Source: Campylobacterales bacterium
GTDB taxonomy: Bacteria > Campylobacterota > Campylobacteria > Campylobacterales > QNZT01
Length of the DNA stretch: 16,242 bases
Assembly: GCA_027081495.1 (NCBI GenBank)
Contig: JALWKJ010000127.1
Span: 1-16,242, forward strand
Direction of reading: 5' to 3'
Positions 6,547 through 14,125 of the stretch are shown piece after piece. Numbering within the stretch: the stretch's first letter is position 1; the number at the start of each line of letters is the position of its first letter. Below the pieces are notes generated by a model. The model worked only from the letters and a program-made list of their open reading frames with translations. It did no database searches and had not been told where the DNA came from. The translations under genes were made by a program, and so were the position numbers.

Positions 6547-7638
6547 ATGAAAAAAAGATTTGTAACCGTTTGTTTGATCGTATTGACCGGCGTCTTAAAT
6601 TTAAATGCGGAAATTACCCAAGAAGATATCTTTATATCGGCCGATGAAGCGATAAAACTTATCGATAAAAAAGGAGTGGTATTCGTAACCGGAGATAGTC
6701 AAACTACTTATGAACTAGGACATATAAAAGGATCGGTGCAAATGTACGCTCATGATCTTCATAAATCGGATATATTAGGGAAAATGGAGTGTAAGCCGCT
6801 TTTTCGCTGCATCGGGGACGCGAGTAAATATATAGGAGATAAAGGGATAGACAACGATACTCTCGTTATCGCTTATGACGATTTTAAAGGTCCCAACGCT
6901 ACCGGAGTATATGTTTTTTTTAAAAGTTACGGACATAAAAAGATTAAAATTCTTAACGGCGGACGGGCGGCCATGATGAAGATCGATCCTCAACAAAAAA
7001 TTTATGACGAGTTGAAAAAAGAGTATAAGACAATCAAAAAAGAGTTAAAAAAACTAAAAAAATCAAAAACGAATCAACGGACGATCGACGCCAAGAAGGA
7101 GGAGTTGGACAAAGCGGCAAAAGCCATGAAAGATCAAGAAAAAAACCTTATCGTCATAAAGGGAAAAGAGCCGAAGATCGAACCGAAAAATTATTTTATA
7201 GACATCTCCAAAATAGATTATAGTTGGATAGCGGATAAAAAAGATATAAAAGCAGCCGTTGAAGATATACTAAAAAAAGGTAAAAAATCAAAATACGCCA
7301 TAATAGACGCAAGAAGCATGGATGAGATTATAGGTGAGAGGAAAATGGATGGTGTCGCAAGAGGCGGACATATTCCCGGCGCGAAATTTATCGAGTGGAA
7401 AAACTTTACGGATTTTAAAAACAAATTATCGTTTAAAGAACTTGACTTAATGCAAGAGATATTTGACGGATACAAAATTAAAAAAAGTCAGCATATTTAT
7501 ACATACTGTCAAGTCGGTTCGGGAAGAGGAACTCAAATAGTCGTCGCTCTAAAGATGCTAGGATATAAAAACGCGAAAGTATATACGGGAAGCTGGGATG
7601 AATGGGGTAACGACATGAATCTTCCCCTTAGAAGATAA
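6547..7638 (+). CDS. Exported tandem-domain rhodanese with helical linker insert
   Basis: A periplasmic sulfurtransferase-type protein of 363 residues. Residues 1-21 are a Sec signal peptide (ending LNLNA). The N-terminal rhodanese-like domain (about 25-145) has the family framework (ISADEAIKLI, DTLVIAYDD, GHKKIKILNGGRAAM), but its active-loop region reads DDFKGPNATG without a cysteine and should be inactive. Residues about 147-205 are a Lys/Glu-rich helical hairpin not found in ordinary two-domain thiosulfate sulfurtransferases. The C-terminal domain (about 210-363) has DARSMDEI, GHIPGAKFIEW and the active loop CQVGSGR with Cys321, followed by GSWDEWG as in TST/MST enzymes. It lies 39 bases before the molybdoenzyme gene in the same direction and is probably the first gene of that operon. 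Substrate unknown; thiosulfate, polysulfide or a selenium analogue are possible. Confidence 0.88.
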   Translation: MKKRFVTVCLIVLTGVLNLNAEITQEDIFISADEAIKLIDKKGVVFVTGDSQTTYELGHIKGSVQMYAHDLHKSDILGKMECKPLFRCIGDASKYIGDKGIDNDTLVIAYDDFKGPNATGVYVFFKSYGHKKIKILNGGRAAMMKIDPQQKIYDELKKEYKTIKKELKKLKKSKTNQRTIDAKKEELDKAAKAMKDQEKNLIVIKGKEPKIEPKNYFIDISKIDYSWIADKKDIKAAVEDILKKGKKSKYAIIDARSMDEIIGERKMDGVARGGHIPGAKFIEWKNFTDFKNKLSFKELDLMQEIFDGYKIKKSQHIYTYCQVGSGRGTQIVVALKMLGYKNAKVYTGSWDEWGNDMNLPLRR

Positions 7639-7666
7639 GAAAAATTATAGTGAACGATTTTCGATC

Positions 7667-7672
7667 AGGAGG
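7667..7672 (+). promoter_or_regulatory. Ribosome site deciding the alpha-subunit start
   Basis: A perfect AGGAGG five bases before ATG 7678. It supports ATG over the adjacent in-frame TTG at 7675, which would have only two bases of spacing. Confidence 0.8.
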
Positions 7673-7677
7673 GATTG

Positions 7678-10572
7678 ATGGCAGATATAAAAAGAAGGGA
7701 TTTTCTTAAAATTTCCGCCGCAACCGCGGCGATGGTAGCCGGCGCGGGAGAGCTTTTTGCGAATACCGGGATTATAAGTAGTCAAAACTCCAAAGAAAAC
7801 AGTTCAAGCGCCGCTTATACTCAACAGATGTATAGAGAAGAGTTTGAATTCACCTATGGAGAAAAAACCGAACATGGGTTTGCGTTTCATTGTGTAAATT
7901 GTCAAGGTAACTGTTCATGGGAAGTTTGGTCAAATAACGGAATCGTAACAAGAGAAAATCAGTCGTCCAGATATCCGTCTATCAATTCTAAAATCCCCGA
8001 TTTTAATCCTAGAGGCTGTAACAAAGGCGTTCAACACTCTCAAACGATGTATGAGAAAGATCGTATTCTTTATCCTATGAAAAGAGCGGGTAAAAGGGGC
8101 GAGGGCAGATGGAAAAGAATCGGCTGGGATGAAGCGGGCGAAATAGTCGCGCAAAAGATATGGGATGTTATGACGGATCAAAAAAGAGGTCCGAAAAGAT
8201 TATGCGTACATACGGGTACGGGACTTTTGAGCGAAGGAAGAAGGGCGGCGTCGATTAGGTTTTCGACTCAGCTTGGAGCTTCGCGAATCTATCCGGCTTC
8301 ATATCTTGGAGATATGTTTTCAGGCGTCGCCGTAGCTTACGGCGAAGGAAATTTGGGGTGTACTTACGATTTTCTATTTGGCGTGAATACGGCGATTTTT
8401 TGGGGAGCCAATCCTAGCGTATCGAGAATTCCCGATGCGCACTTTGTATGGGAAGGGAAATATAACGGAGCTAAAATTATAGTCATAACGCCCGAATTTA
8501 ACGCTTCCGCAAAATCGGCGGATTTATGGATACCCGTAAAACCCGGCAGCGATACTCTTCTTTCCGCAAGCGTTCTTCATGAGATCATTCAAAAGAAGAT
8601 GTATAAAGAGAACTTTATGAAAATATATACCGATCTCGTTTTTTTAGTGAATACGGATACGAAAAAGCTTTTAAGACGAAGCGATATAGAAGGAGATAAA
8701 GAGCAAAGTTTTAAAGATGAATTTTACTGCATGAATAAAAAAGAGGATAAAATCGCTCTTATGCCCGCGACAAAAGGAAGTAGATACGAAACGCTTAGAA
8801 TATCCGATTTTGGAATAGATCCTTATCTTGAAGGAGAGTGGGAGGTAACTCTTCATAACGGCAAAAATATAAAAGTAACAACCGTATTTGAAATGCTTAA
8901 AAAAAATATCGCTCCGTTTTCTCCACAAGAGACTCAAAAAGATACCGGCGTGCATCCTGATGTAGTAAGAGAATTGGCAAGCGAAATAGCCGCTTCAAAA
9001 GTCGTGGAGATAACCGCGGGCTTCTCTTTGAATAAATATTTTAACGGTATTATGACACTATGGAATATCTCCTCTATTTGTGGACTTACAGGCAGATTGG
9101 GACCGTATGGGGGAATAAATACCGAAAATGAATTTGCGCTTTTTGGACTTGAAGCGCTTAGCGGTTTTAACGGAAAATATAGTCCGAGATTTGGTTCGGG
9201 GATGGTTGGAGAGTTTGTTTTCGGCGACGGCATGAAAACTTTTGATAAATACTTTAACGATGAAGATATAAAACGAGCTCAAAACGGCATGAGCAAAGAG
9301 GAGTATAAAAAGATCGTCGAACTTCTTTTAGACGAAGGAAAAGACGATAAAGCAAATCTAAAAGAGTGGGAAAAAGGTAAAAAAGAGAACATAGTAAAAC
9401 CTCACTGGTCTTTTGATACCGCTATCATAGTGGCGGATTCAAGGTTTCGAAGAAATAAAGGTGATGAGTATAAAAAAGCCTTTTTAAAGAAGGTTAAATG
9501 GTGGTGCTGCGTAGATTCCAGGATGAGCGATGCCGCGGTTTATGCGGATTTACTTCTTCCGGCAAAATCTCATTATGAAGTTTACGACATAAGATCCAGT
9601 CCCGGTTATCATAGATTTACGAATCTTTCTTATCCTCCCGCAAACTTAAAACCCGTCGGCGAAGCGAAAGATGAGTGGAGTATGTTTGCGTTTTTGGCAA
9701 AAAAACTTGAAGAGATCGCAAATAGAGAGGAAAATATAGATAAAGCGAAGGTAAAAGACGACAAAAAATACGCAAGGGACGGATATAGAGATCTTTCAAA
9801 CTTTTATAAAGAGTTTACGAACATAGACGAAGAGTCGCAAAAAGAGATGGAGCCCGTTCTTGGAACGGATAAAAAAGCGGTAGAAGCGGCTTTGGAGAGT
9901 TGTCGTCAATATGAGCCGTGGACAATAAAAAAGATGTATGAAGCGGGAGGATTTTTGCAGCTTAACGAAAAAGCGGCAAAATCTTCTCCTTTGTATTCGG
10001 ATCGCCCATATAACTCAAATGAGTATCATCTATTTAAATTTGAAAGATTTCAAACCCTAAGCGGTCGTCAAACATTTTATGTCGATCATGATATGTATAT
10101 TAAATTGAATGCTCAGACAAACAGAGGAATGAAAGGCATAAGGGCCGACAATAAAATGTATCCTTTTGTGTTGTTGACGCCTCATGCCAGATGGTCTATA
10201 CATTCAAATTACAAAAACAGTAAAACTCTTTTAAGACTTCAAAGAGGAAAACCGTATGTGCAGATAAATCGCGAAGTAGCTAAGATAAAAGGCATACAAG
10301 ACGGCGATGAGATAAGAGTCTTTAACGATATAGGCGAATTTTATACTATGGCAAAAGTCAGTTCTTCCGCTCCCGTCGATTCGCTTGTAATGGAGCATGG
10401 TTGGGAGAATTATATGTATAAAGAGAACAAAGGTCACAATGAAGTCGTACCGACGGCTATAAATCTTCTTGAATTGGCGGACGGTTGGGGACATTTGAGA
10501 TTTGGCGCTTTATGGGACGGCAATCAGTATGCATATGATGTTGCGGTAAATTTCGAAAAAGCAAAAGCGTAG
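7678..10572 (+). CDS. Type II DMSO reductase family molybdopterin catalytic (alpha) subunit
   Basis: A periplasmic Mo-bisMGD oxidoreductase of 964 residues. The N terminus has a twin-arginine signal (KRRDFLK at 5-11, cleaved after about residue 28). The FS0 cluster motif is the type II form, His71-x3-Cys75-x3-Cys79-x34-Cys114. Asp212 in YLGDMFSG aligns with the aspartate that ligates molybdenum in ethylbenzene dehydrogenase and NarG. RIPDAHFVWE and ADLWIPVKPGSDTLL are the cofactor-binding blocks of the EbdA/SerA/PcrA/DdhA/ClrA group, and the C-terminal domain begins near LLTPHARWSIHSNY. Lys/Glu-rich insertions occur near residues 535-580 and 685-720. Beta, gamma and chaperone genes follow. 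The substrate could be an oxyanion (nitrate, chlorate, perchlorate, selenate), a sulfur compound or an organic molecule; family alone does not decide. Confidence 0.93.
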   Translation: MADIKRRDFLKISAATAAMVAGAGELFANTGIISSQNSKENSSSAAYTQQMYREEFEFTYGEKTEHGFAFHCVNCQGNCSWEVWSNNGIVTRENQSSRYPSINSKIPDFNPRGCNKGVQHSQTMYEKDRILYPMKRAGKRGEGRWKRIGWDEAGEIVAQKIWDVMTDQKRGPKRLCVHTGTGLLSEGRRAASIRFSTQLGASRIYPASYLGDMFSGVAVAYGEGNLGCTYDFLFGVNTAIFWGANPSVSRIPDAHFVWEGKYNGAKIIVITPEFNASAKSADLWIPVKPGSDTLLSASVLHEIIQKKMYKENFMKIYTDLVFLVNTDTKKLLRRSDIEGDKEQSFKDEFYCMNKKEDKIALMPATKGSRYETLRISDFGIDPYLEGEWEVTLHNGKNIKVTTVFEMLKKNIAPFSPQETQKDTGVHPDVVRELASEIAASKVVEITAGFSLNKYFNGIMTLWNISSICGLTGRLGPYGGINTENEFALFGLEALSGFNGKYSPRFGSGMVGEFVFGDGMKTFDKYFNDEDIKRAQNGMSKEEYKKIVELLLDEGKDDKANLKEWEKGKKENIVKPHWSFDTAIIVADSRFRRNKGDEYKKAFLKKVKWWCCVDSRMSDAAVYADLLLPAKSHYEVYDIRSSPGYHRFTNLSYPPANLKPVGEAKDEWSMFAFLAKKLEEIANREENIDKAKVKDDKKYARDGYRDLSNFYKEFTNIDEESQKEMEPVLGTDKKAVEAALESCRQYEPWTIKKMYEAGGFLQLNEKAAKSSPLYSDRPYNSNEYHLFKFERFQTLSGRQTFYVDHDMYIKLNAQTNRGMKGIRADNKMYPFVLLTPHARWSIHSNYKNSKTLLRLQRGKPYVQINREVAKIKGIQDGDEIRVFNDIGEFYTMAKVSSSAPVDSLVMEHGWENYMYKENKGHNEVVPTAINLLELADGWGHLRFGALWDGNQYAYDVAVNFEKAKA

Positions 10573-10586
10573 GGGGGATCAAATAG

Positions 10587-11663
10587 ATGTCAAAAAGACA
10601 ATTGGCGATGGTGATGGATTTGAATAAATGTATCGGCTGTCAGACATGTACGGTATCTTGTAAAACACAGTGGACAAATCGTGAGGGCAGGGAGTATATG
10701 TATTGGAACAATGTCGAAACATATCCCGGCAGCGGTTATCCTAAAAACTGGATGAAACTTGGCGGAGGTTTTGATAAAAACGGAGATTTACAACCGGGAG
10801 TTGTTCCGAATTTGCAAAGCGATTACGGCGTTCCTTGGGATTTTAATTATGAATCGATTGCCGAGGGTGAAATTTTCAAACCCGATAGCGAACCGTCATG
10901 GGGACCAAACTGGGATGAAGACGAGGGCGCGGGAGTCTTTCCGCGGGATAACTATTTTTTTTATATTCCTCGAATTTGCAATCACTGCACGAATCCCGGA
11001 TGTCTCAGCGCTTGCCCTAGAGACGCCGTTTTTAAAAGAGATGAAGACGGCGTAGTGTTGATTGATCTAAAAAAGTGTCAGGGATATCGTTACTGCATAG
11101 CCGGTTGTCCGTATAAAAAGATATATTTCAATCCCAAAATATCAAAATCGCAAAAATGTATTCTCTGTTTTCCGAGAATTGAAAAGGGGCTTCCTCCGGC
11201 TTGCGCCCAGCAGTGTGTCGGGCGAATAAGATTTGTAGGTTTTTTGGACGATGAAGATTCGCAGGTCTATAAACTGGTCAAAAAATTTAAAGTAGCTCTT
11301 CCTCTAAGAGATGATTACGGAACACAGCCCAATGTTTATTATGTCCCTCCTTCCAAAGCGCCCGCAAAATTTGATTCGGAGGGTAAAGTCATAGAGGGCT
11401 CGGACAGAATTCCTATGGAGGAGTTGGAGATGCTTTTTGGCAAAGAGGTTCGTCGAGTCGTAAAAACTCTCAATATCGAGATGAAAAACAAAAAAGAAAA
11501 AGGTGAAAGCGAACTTATGGATATACTTATCGCTTACAATCATCATGATATGTTTAGACTTGATAACGATTATTATCAAAAAACGGCAAAAGAGAAGGGA
11601 AATAAGCCGTTTGATTTGATAGACCGCAGATATATCGCCGGTAAACATACAAAAGGAGAGTAA
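10587..11663 (+). CDS. Four-cluster Fe-S (beta) subunit of the type II DMSO reductase family enzyme
   Basis: A 358-residue electron-transfer subunit related to NarH/EbdB/SerB. Four cysteine groups are visible: Cys15/18/21/25, Cys131/134/139/143, Cys164/170/174, and Cys191/194/206/210. In the third group the residue corresponding to the missing cysteine is Tyr167 (CQGYRYC), which fits the [3Fe-4S] cluster found in EbdB-type subunits, where NarH has Trp. The other three clusters should be [4Fe-4S]. CPYKKIYFNP is a typical block of the family. There is no signal peptide, so it is expected to ride with the Tat-exported alpha subunit. The start at 10587 has a G-rich ribosome site (AGGGGGGA, 10572-10579), and the gap to the alpha gene is 14 bases. 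The C-terminal ~60 residues are highly charged. Confidence 0.93.
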   Translation: MSKRQLAMVMDLNKCIGCQTCTVSCKTQWTNREGREYMYWNNVETYPGSGYPKNWMKLGGGFDKNGDLQPGVVPNLQSDYGVPWDFNYESIAEGEIFKPDSEPSWGPNWDEDEGAGVFPRDNYFFYIPRICNHCTNPGCLSACPRDAVFKRDEDGVVLIDLKKCQGYRYCIAGCPYKKIYFNPKISKSQKCILCFPRIEKGLPPACAQQCVGRIRFVGFLDDEDSQVYKLVKKFKVALPLRDDYGTQPNVYYVPPSKAPAKFDSEGKVIEGSDRIPMEELEMLFGKEVRRVVKTLNIEMKNKKEKGESELMDILIAYNHHDMFRLDNDYYQKTAKEKGNKPFDLIDRRYIAGKHTKGE

Positions 11664-11666
11664 AAT

Positions 11667-12755
11667 ATGAAAAAGGTTATTTTAAAAACTCTCTTCTTTT
11701 TATTTTTTATCTCTTGCATATCGCAATCGTCCGTAATCGTCGCAAAAAAAACAGACTCTCTTAAAAATATCACTCCCGTGTCAAAAGAGTGGATGACGGC
11801 AAAGGTGACACATGTGATTTTCTATCCGCAGACTACGGTTGTATCCGCCGATAAAAAGGCAAACGAGTTAAATGTCGGACAAAAAGCGAAAAAAGTCTCG
11901 ATTCGTACGCTGTATGACGATAAACAGATAGCTTTTTTACTTGAGTGGTCGGATAATAGCAAAAGTGTTCAAAAGCAAAATGAAACCGATAGTTATAGCG
12001 ACGGTTTTGCGGTTGAATTTGCGGATCCGAAAATCGATCCTTTAAAGCTGCCTTATATCGGTATGGGAAGTGAAGGGCGTCAGGTAGAGATTTTTTTTCA
12101 AAAAGCGCATAAAAATTCTTTTGAGTCCGAAGTTTCGATCTCAGAGGGATATGCAACTATGTTGCCGATAAAAGAAAAAAAACCTTTTGCGCAGATGAAG
12201 ATGGAATATACAAACGGCACATGGAAAGCAACGCTAATACGCCCGATAAAAGATTTATATACCTGTCTTGACACCGAAAATATCCCCGTGGCATTTGCTA
12301 TATGGGATGGAGAAAAACTTCAAAGAGACGGTTTGAAACTACTCTCTTCATGGGTAGTCGTTGATATTTACGGATCAAAAAATACTACTTTATCGAAAGT
12401 CATTGACGCGAAATCTTCCGGCGACGCGGCAGTCGGGAAGACTCTTGTAAGGCAAAATTGTGCGGTTTGTCATAGATACGAAGATATCGAGGACGCGCCG
12501 TTATATATGGCTCCCGATCTTTCAAATATCGGCGGTTACGCAACGGCGGCTTATTTGACGGAGTCGATAGTCGATCCGTCGGCGGTTATAGTTGCGGGGT
12601 ATAATAAAAACGCCCATAAAAACCTACAATGGTTTACGATCGATAAAAACGACACGAAAATTTCGGTAATGCCCTCTTTTTCTCATTTAAGTAACAAGGA
12701 GATACTTGATATCGTCGCTTTTTTACAAACTCTAAAAGCCGAGGTAGAAAAATGA
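11667..12755 (+). CDS. Heme-b (EbdC-like) gamma subunit fused to a C-terminal cytochrome c domain
   Basis: A 362-residue exported subunit. Residues 1-26 form a signal sequence; FFISC with Cys17 is a weak lipobox, so lipid anchoring is possible but not secure. Residues about 30-250 match the heme-b subunit of ethylbenzene dehydrogenase-type enzymes: IRTLYDDKQIAFLLEWSD, a DGFAVEF strand, and PYIGMGSEGRQVEIFFQKA, where Met133 and Lys146 are candidate axial heme-b ligands. Residues about 255-362 are a monoheme class I cytochrome c, with CAVCH at 265-269 and a likely distal Met335 in SVMPSF. In EbdC, SerC and DdhC the heme-b subunit stands alone, so the fusion adds an electron outlet or inlet. Three bases separate it from the beta gene (AGGAG at 11654-11658), and its stop overlaps the next start as ATGA. 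Confidence 0.88.
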   Translation: MKKVILKTLFFLFFISCISQSSVIVAKKTDSLKNITPVSKEWMTAKVTHVIFYPQTTVVSADKKANELNVGQKAKKVSIRTLYDDKQIAFLLEWSDNSKSVQKQNETDSYSDGFAVEFADPKIDPLKLPYIGMGSEGRQVEIFFQKAHKNSFESEVSISEGYATMLPIKEKKPFAQMKMEYTNGTWKATLIRPIKDLYTCLDTENIPVAFAIWDGEKLQRDGLKLLSSWVVVDIYGSKNTTLSKVIDAKSSGDAAVGKTLVRQNCAVCHRYEDIEDAPLYMAPDLSNIGGYATAAYLTESIVDPSAVIVAGYNKNAHKNLQWFTIDKNDTKISVMPSFSHLSNKEILDIVAFLQTLKAEVEK

Positions 12756-13174
12756 GATATTTAAAGATCTTTATTTTGATTTTTGTTTTGATGCTTTCTT
12801 TGAACGCGGATGAAAAAAATAACGAAGAGAGCTTAAATATGCCTTCGAAAATCGGATTTTTAGCCACGAAGTGGTGTATAGAAAACGGTTATTTTAAAGA
12901 TTGCAGACTCGAGAGTTATTTGTGCGGCGAAGGAGAGTGCTATAAAAAACATGAGCCTACGGATTCAAAACCCGTTAAACTCGTACTTTTCGTTCATGAA
13001 GAAGGCAAGGCTTATGAGATCGATATTTCAAAACTTCCAAGATACGAATTTGATAAAGCTCTTAATAGAAACGATGTAGAGATAATCGGTGAAATTAAAG
13101 ACGATGTTATAAAAGCCGATAAAATAAAAGCGCCTTCTCCTCCAAAAAAATCGTTTTTTAAAGGGTGTTTATAA
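12752..13174 (+). CDS. Small cysteine-rich exported protein of unknown function in the molybdoenzyme operon
   Basis: I do not recognise this 140-residue protein. Residues 1-19 are a clear Sec signal peptide (FILIFVLMLSLNA). The mature part has Cys42, Cys51, Cys58 and Cys63 (spacing x8, x6, x4), which could form disulfides or bind a metal, and a further Cys139 as the second-last residue. There is no CxxCH, so it is not a c-type cytochrome. The central part (KLVLFVHEEGKAYEIDISKL, then VEIIGEIKDDVIKADKI) has a strand pattern reminiscent of an OB fold. It overlaps the gamma gene by ATGA and sits directly before the TorD gene, so it is made with the enzyme. Possible roles are an assembly factor, redox partner or extra small subunit; none is shown. 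Confidence 0.75.
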   Translation: MRYLKIFILIFVLMLSLNADEKNNEESLNMPSKIGFLATKWCIENGYFKDCRLESYLCGEGECYKKHEPTDSKPVKLVLFVHEEGKAYEIDISKLPRYEFDKALNRNDVEIIGEIKDDVIKADKIKAPSPPKKSFFKGCL

Positions 13175-13179
13175 AAAAG

Positions 13180-13746
13180 ATGCTTTTAGATAAAACGACA
13201 CATACATATATCTATGCTTTTTTATCAAGGCTCTTTGAAAAAGAGATCGACGATCGGCTTTTAAAAGATTTAAAAAATAGAAAGAGTATCGTTGAGATGA
13301 TATCTCCTTCGCTTTTAAATCTATTTGAGTCAAAAGATCATGATAAATTGCTTGAAGAGCTTGAAGTAGATTTCGTTTCTATGTTTGTGATGAACTATAC
13401 TCAACCGATCGAAACGGCGGTTTTAGACGATAGAGACGAAATTTTGCAGGGACTTCAAAATCCCGTAATGAGATTTTACTCTTTGCACGGCTATAAAATA
13501 AATTTTGATAAAACTTATATACAAGCCCCCGATCATATCTCTTTGGAGTTTGGGTTTATGCAAAACCTGATTCAAAACGATCAAATCTTGATTGCCAAGG
13601 ATTTTTTGCAAAAACACATACTTCAGTGGATACCGTCATATCTTTTAAGCATGAAAGAGACGGCACAAAGCGAGTTTTACGCCTCTTTATGCGAATTTGC
13701 CGCCGAATTTGTTTTGGCAAGTTATGATAGCGTGTGTGAAAATTAA
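13180..13746 (+). CDS. TorD/DmsD/NarJ-family molybdoenzyme chaperone
   Basis: A cytoplasmic redox enzyme maturation protein of 188 residues, all-helical, that would bind the Tat signal of the alpha subunit and help insert the Mo cofactor before export. The signature is APDHISLEFGFMQNL near residues 114-128, matching the PDH-x3-E-(L/F) block of the TorD family, and the length is usual. The ATG at 13180 is six bases after the previous stop. An in-frame GTG at 13165 would add five residues and overlap the previous gene by ten bases; the ATG is preferred because no ribosome site with normal spacing precedes the GTG. A chaperone as last gene is the common layout for type II operons (for example SerD, ClrD, PcrD, EbdD). 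Confidence 0.88.
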   Translation: MLLDKTTHTYIYAFLSRLFEKEIDDRLLKDLKNRKSIVEMISPSLLNLFESKDHDKLLEELEVDFVSMFVMNYTQPIETAVLDDRDEILQGLQNPVMRFYSLHGYKINFDKTYIQAPDHISLEFGFMQNLIQNDQILIAKDFLQKHILQWIPSYLLSMKETAQSEFYASLCEFAAEFVLASYDSVCEN

Positions 13747-14027
13747 TTTTTAGATCATGTTACTTTTTGTTTCATGCTCATATTTTTTTATTAAAAAACA
13801 AGATAAAAATTTTGTTTTCTTAAGATAAATATACTGACACTATTTTTAGCAGTGGTTTATGTAAAATGACGCTGTATTTAGATAAAAATTTCGTCAATTT
13901 GATGCGATTTTATCTGTTATATGCACCAAAAGAGCACTATTTTAGAGTTTGCGAAAAGTCTATACAAAACTCATCTAGTCTTTTTGAAAGCGTAGTATCT
14001 AAAGTATTTATATATTGAAAATAAGTT

Positions 14028-14049
14028 TACCGATACGCTTATGTCGGTA
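14028..14049. promoter_or_regulatory. Inverted repeat upstream of the chemoreceptor gene
   Basis: TACCGATA (14028-14035) pairs with TGTCGGTA (14042-14049), eight pairs including one G-T, with a loop CGCTTA. It lies just before the candidate sigma-28 -35 element, so as DNA it could be an activator or repressor site. It has no T tract. Confidence 0.35.
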
Positions 14050-14061
14050 TTGAAAGGAGAT

Positions 14062-14088
14062 TAAAGAAAAAAAACCTTATGACGATCT
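14062..14088 (+). promoter_or_regulatory. Candidate sigma-28 (FliA) promoter of the chemoreceptor gene
   Basis: TAAAGAAA at 14062-14069, exactly 11 bases, then GACGATCT at 14081-14088. This matches the spacing of the sigma-28 consensus TAAAGTTT-N11-GCCGATAA and its cores TAAAG and CGAT. The transcript would start near 14096, before the ribosome site AAGGA at 14116-14120. Chemoreceptor genes are often in the flagellar sigma-28 class. The match is partial. Confidence 0.45.
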
Positions 14089-14125
14089 TTTGTTTATATC
14101 ATTATAACAAAAATAAAGGATACTT

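Larger units (their letters stand above)
13747..14125. other. 379-bp spacer with hairpins and a doubtful 50-codon frame
   Basis: No secure gene. An open frame from ATG 13866 to TGA 14018 would encode 50 residues (MTLYLDKNFVNLMRFYLLYA...), but it has no ribosome site and resembles nothing I know. Imperfect inverted repeats lie at 13795-13818 (AT only), 13881-13914 (GATAAAA/TTTTATC with an inner CGTCA/TGATG stem) and 14028-14049 (TACCGATA/TGTCGGTA). A sigma-28-like promoter is at 14062-14088. No convincing terminator for the upstream operon was found. Confidence 0.45.

Noticed and set aside
7675..7677. TTG start for the alpha subunit
   Set aside because: Only two bases from AGGAGG; the ATG at 7678 has ideal spacing.
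7678..12755. Naming the enzyme perchlorate, chlorate, selenate or nitrate reductase
   Set aside because: The subunits are equally close in motif to several type II enzymes; no chlorite dismutase or other substrate-specific gene is present, and motifs alone cannot decide.
13795..13818. AT-only hairpin after the chaperone gene as operon terminator
   Set aside because: Stem AAAACAA/TTGTTTT has little stability and is not followed by a T tract.
14000..14035. Second sigma-28 promoter (TAAAGTAT ... CCGATA)
   Set aside because: The gap between the elements is about twice the required 11 bases.
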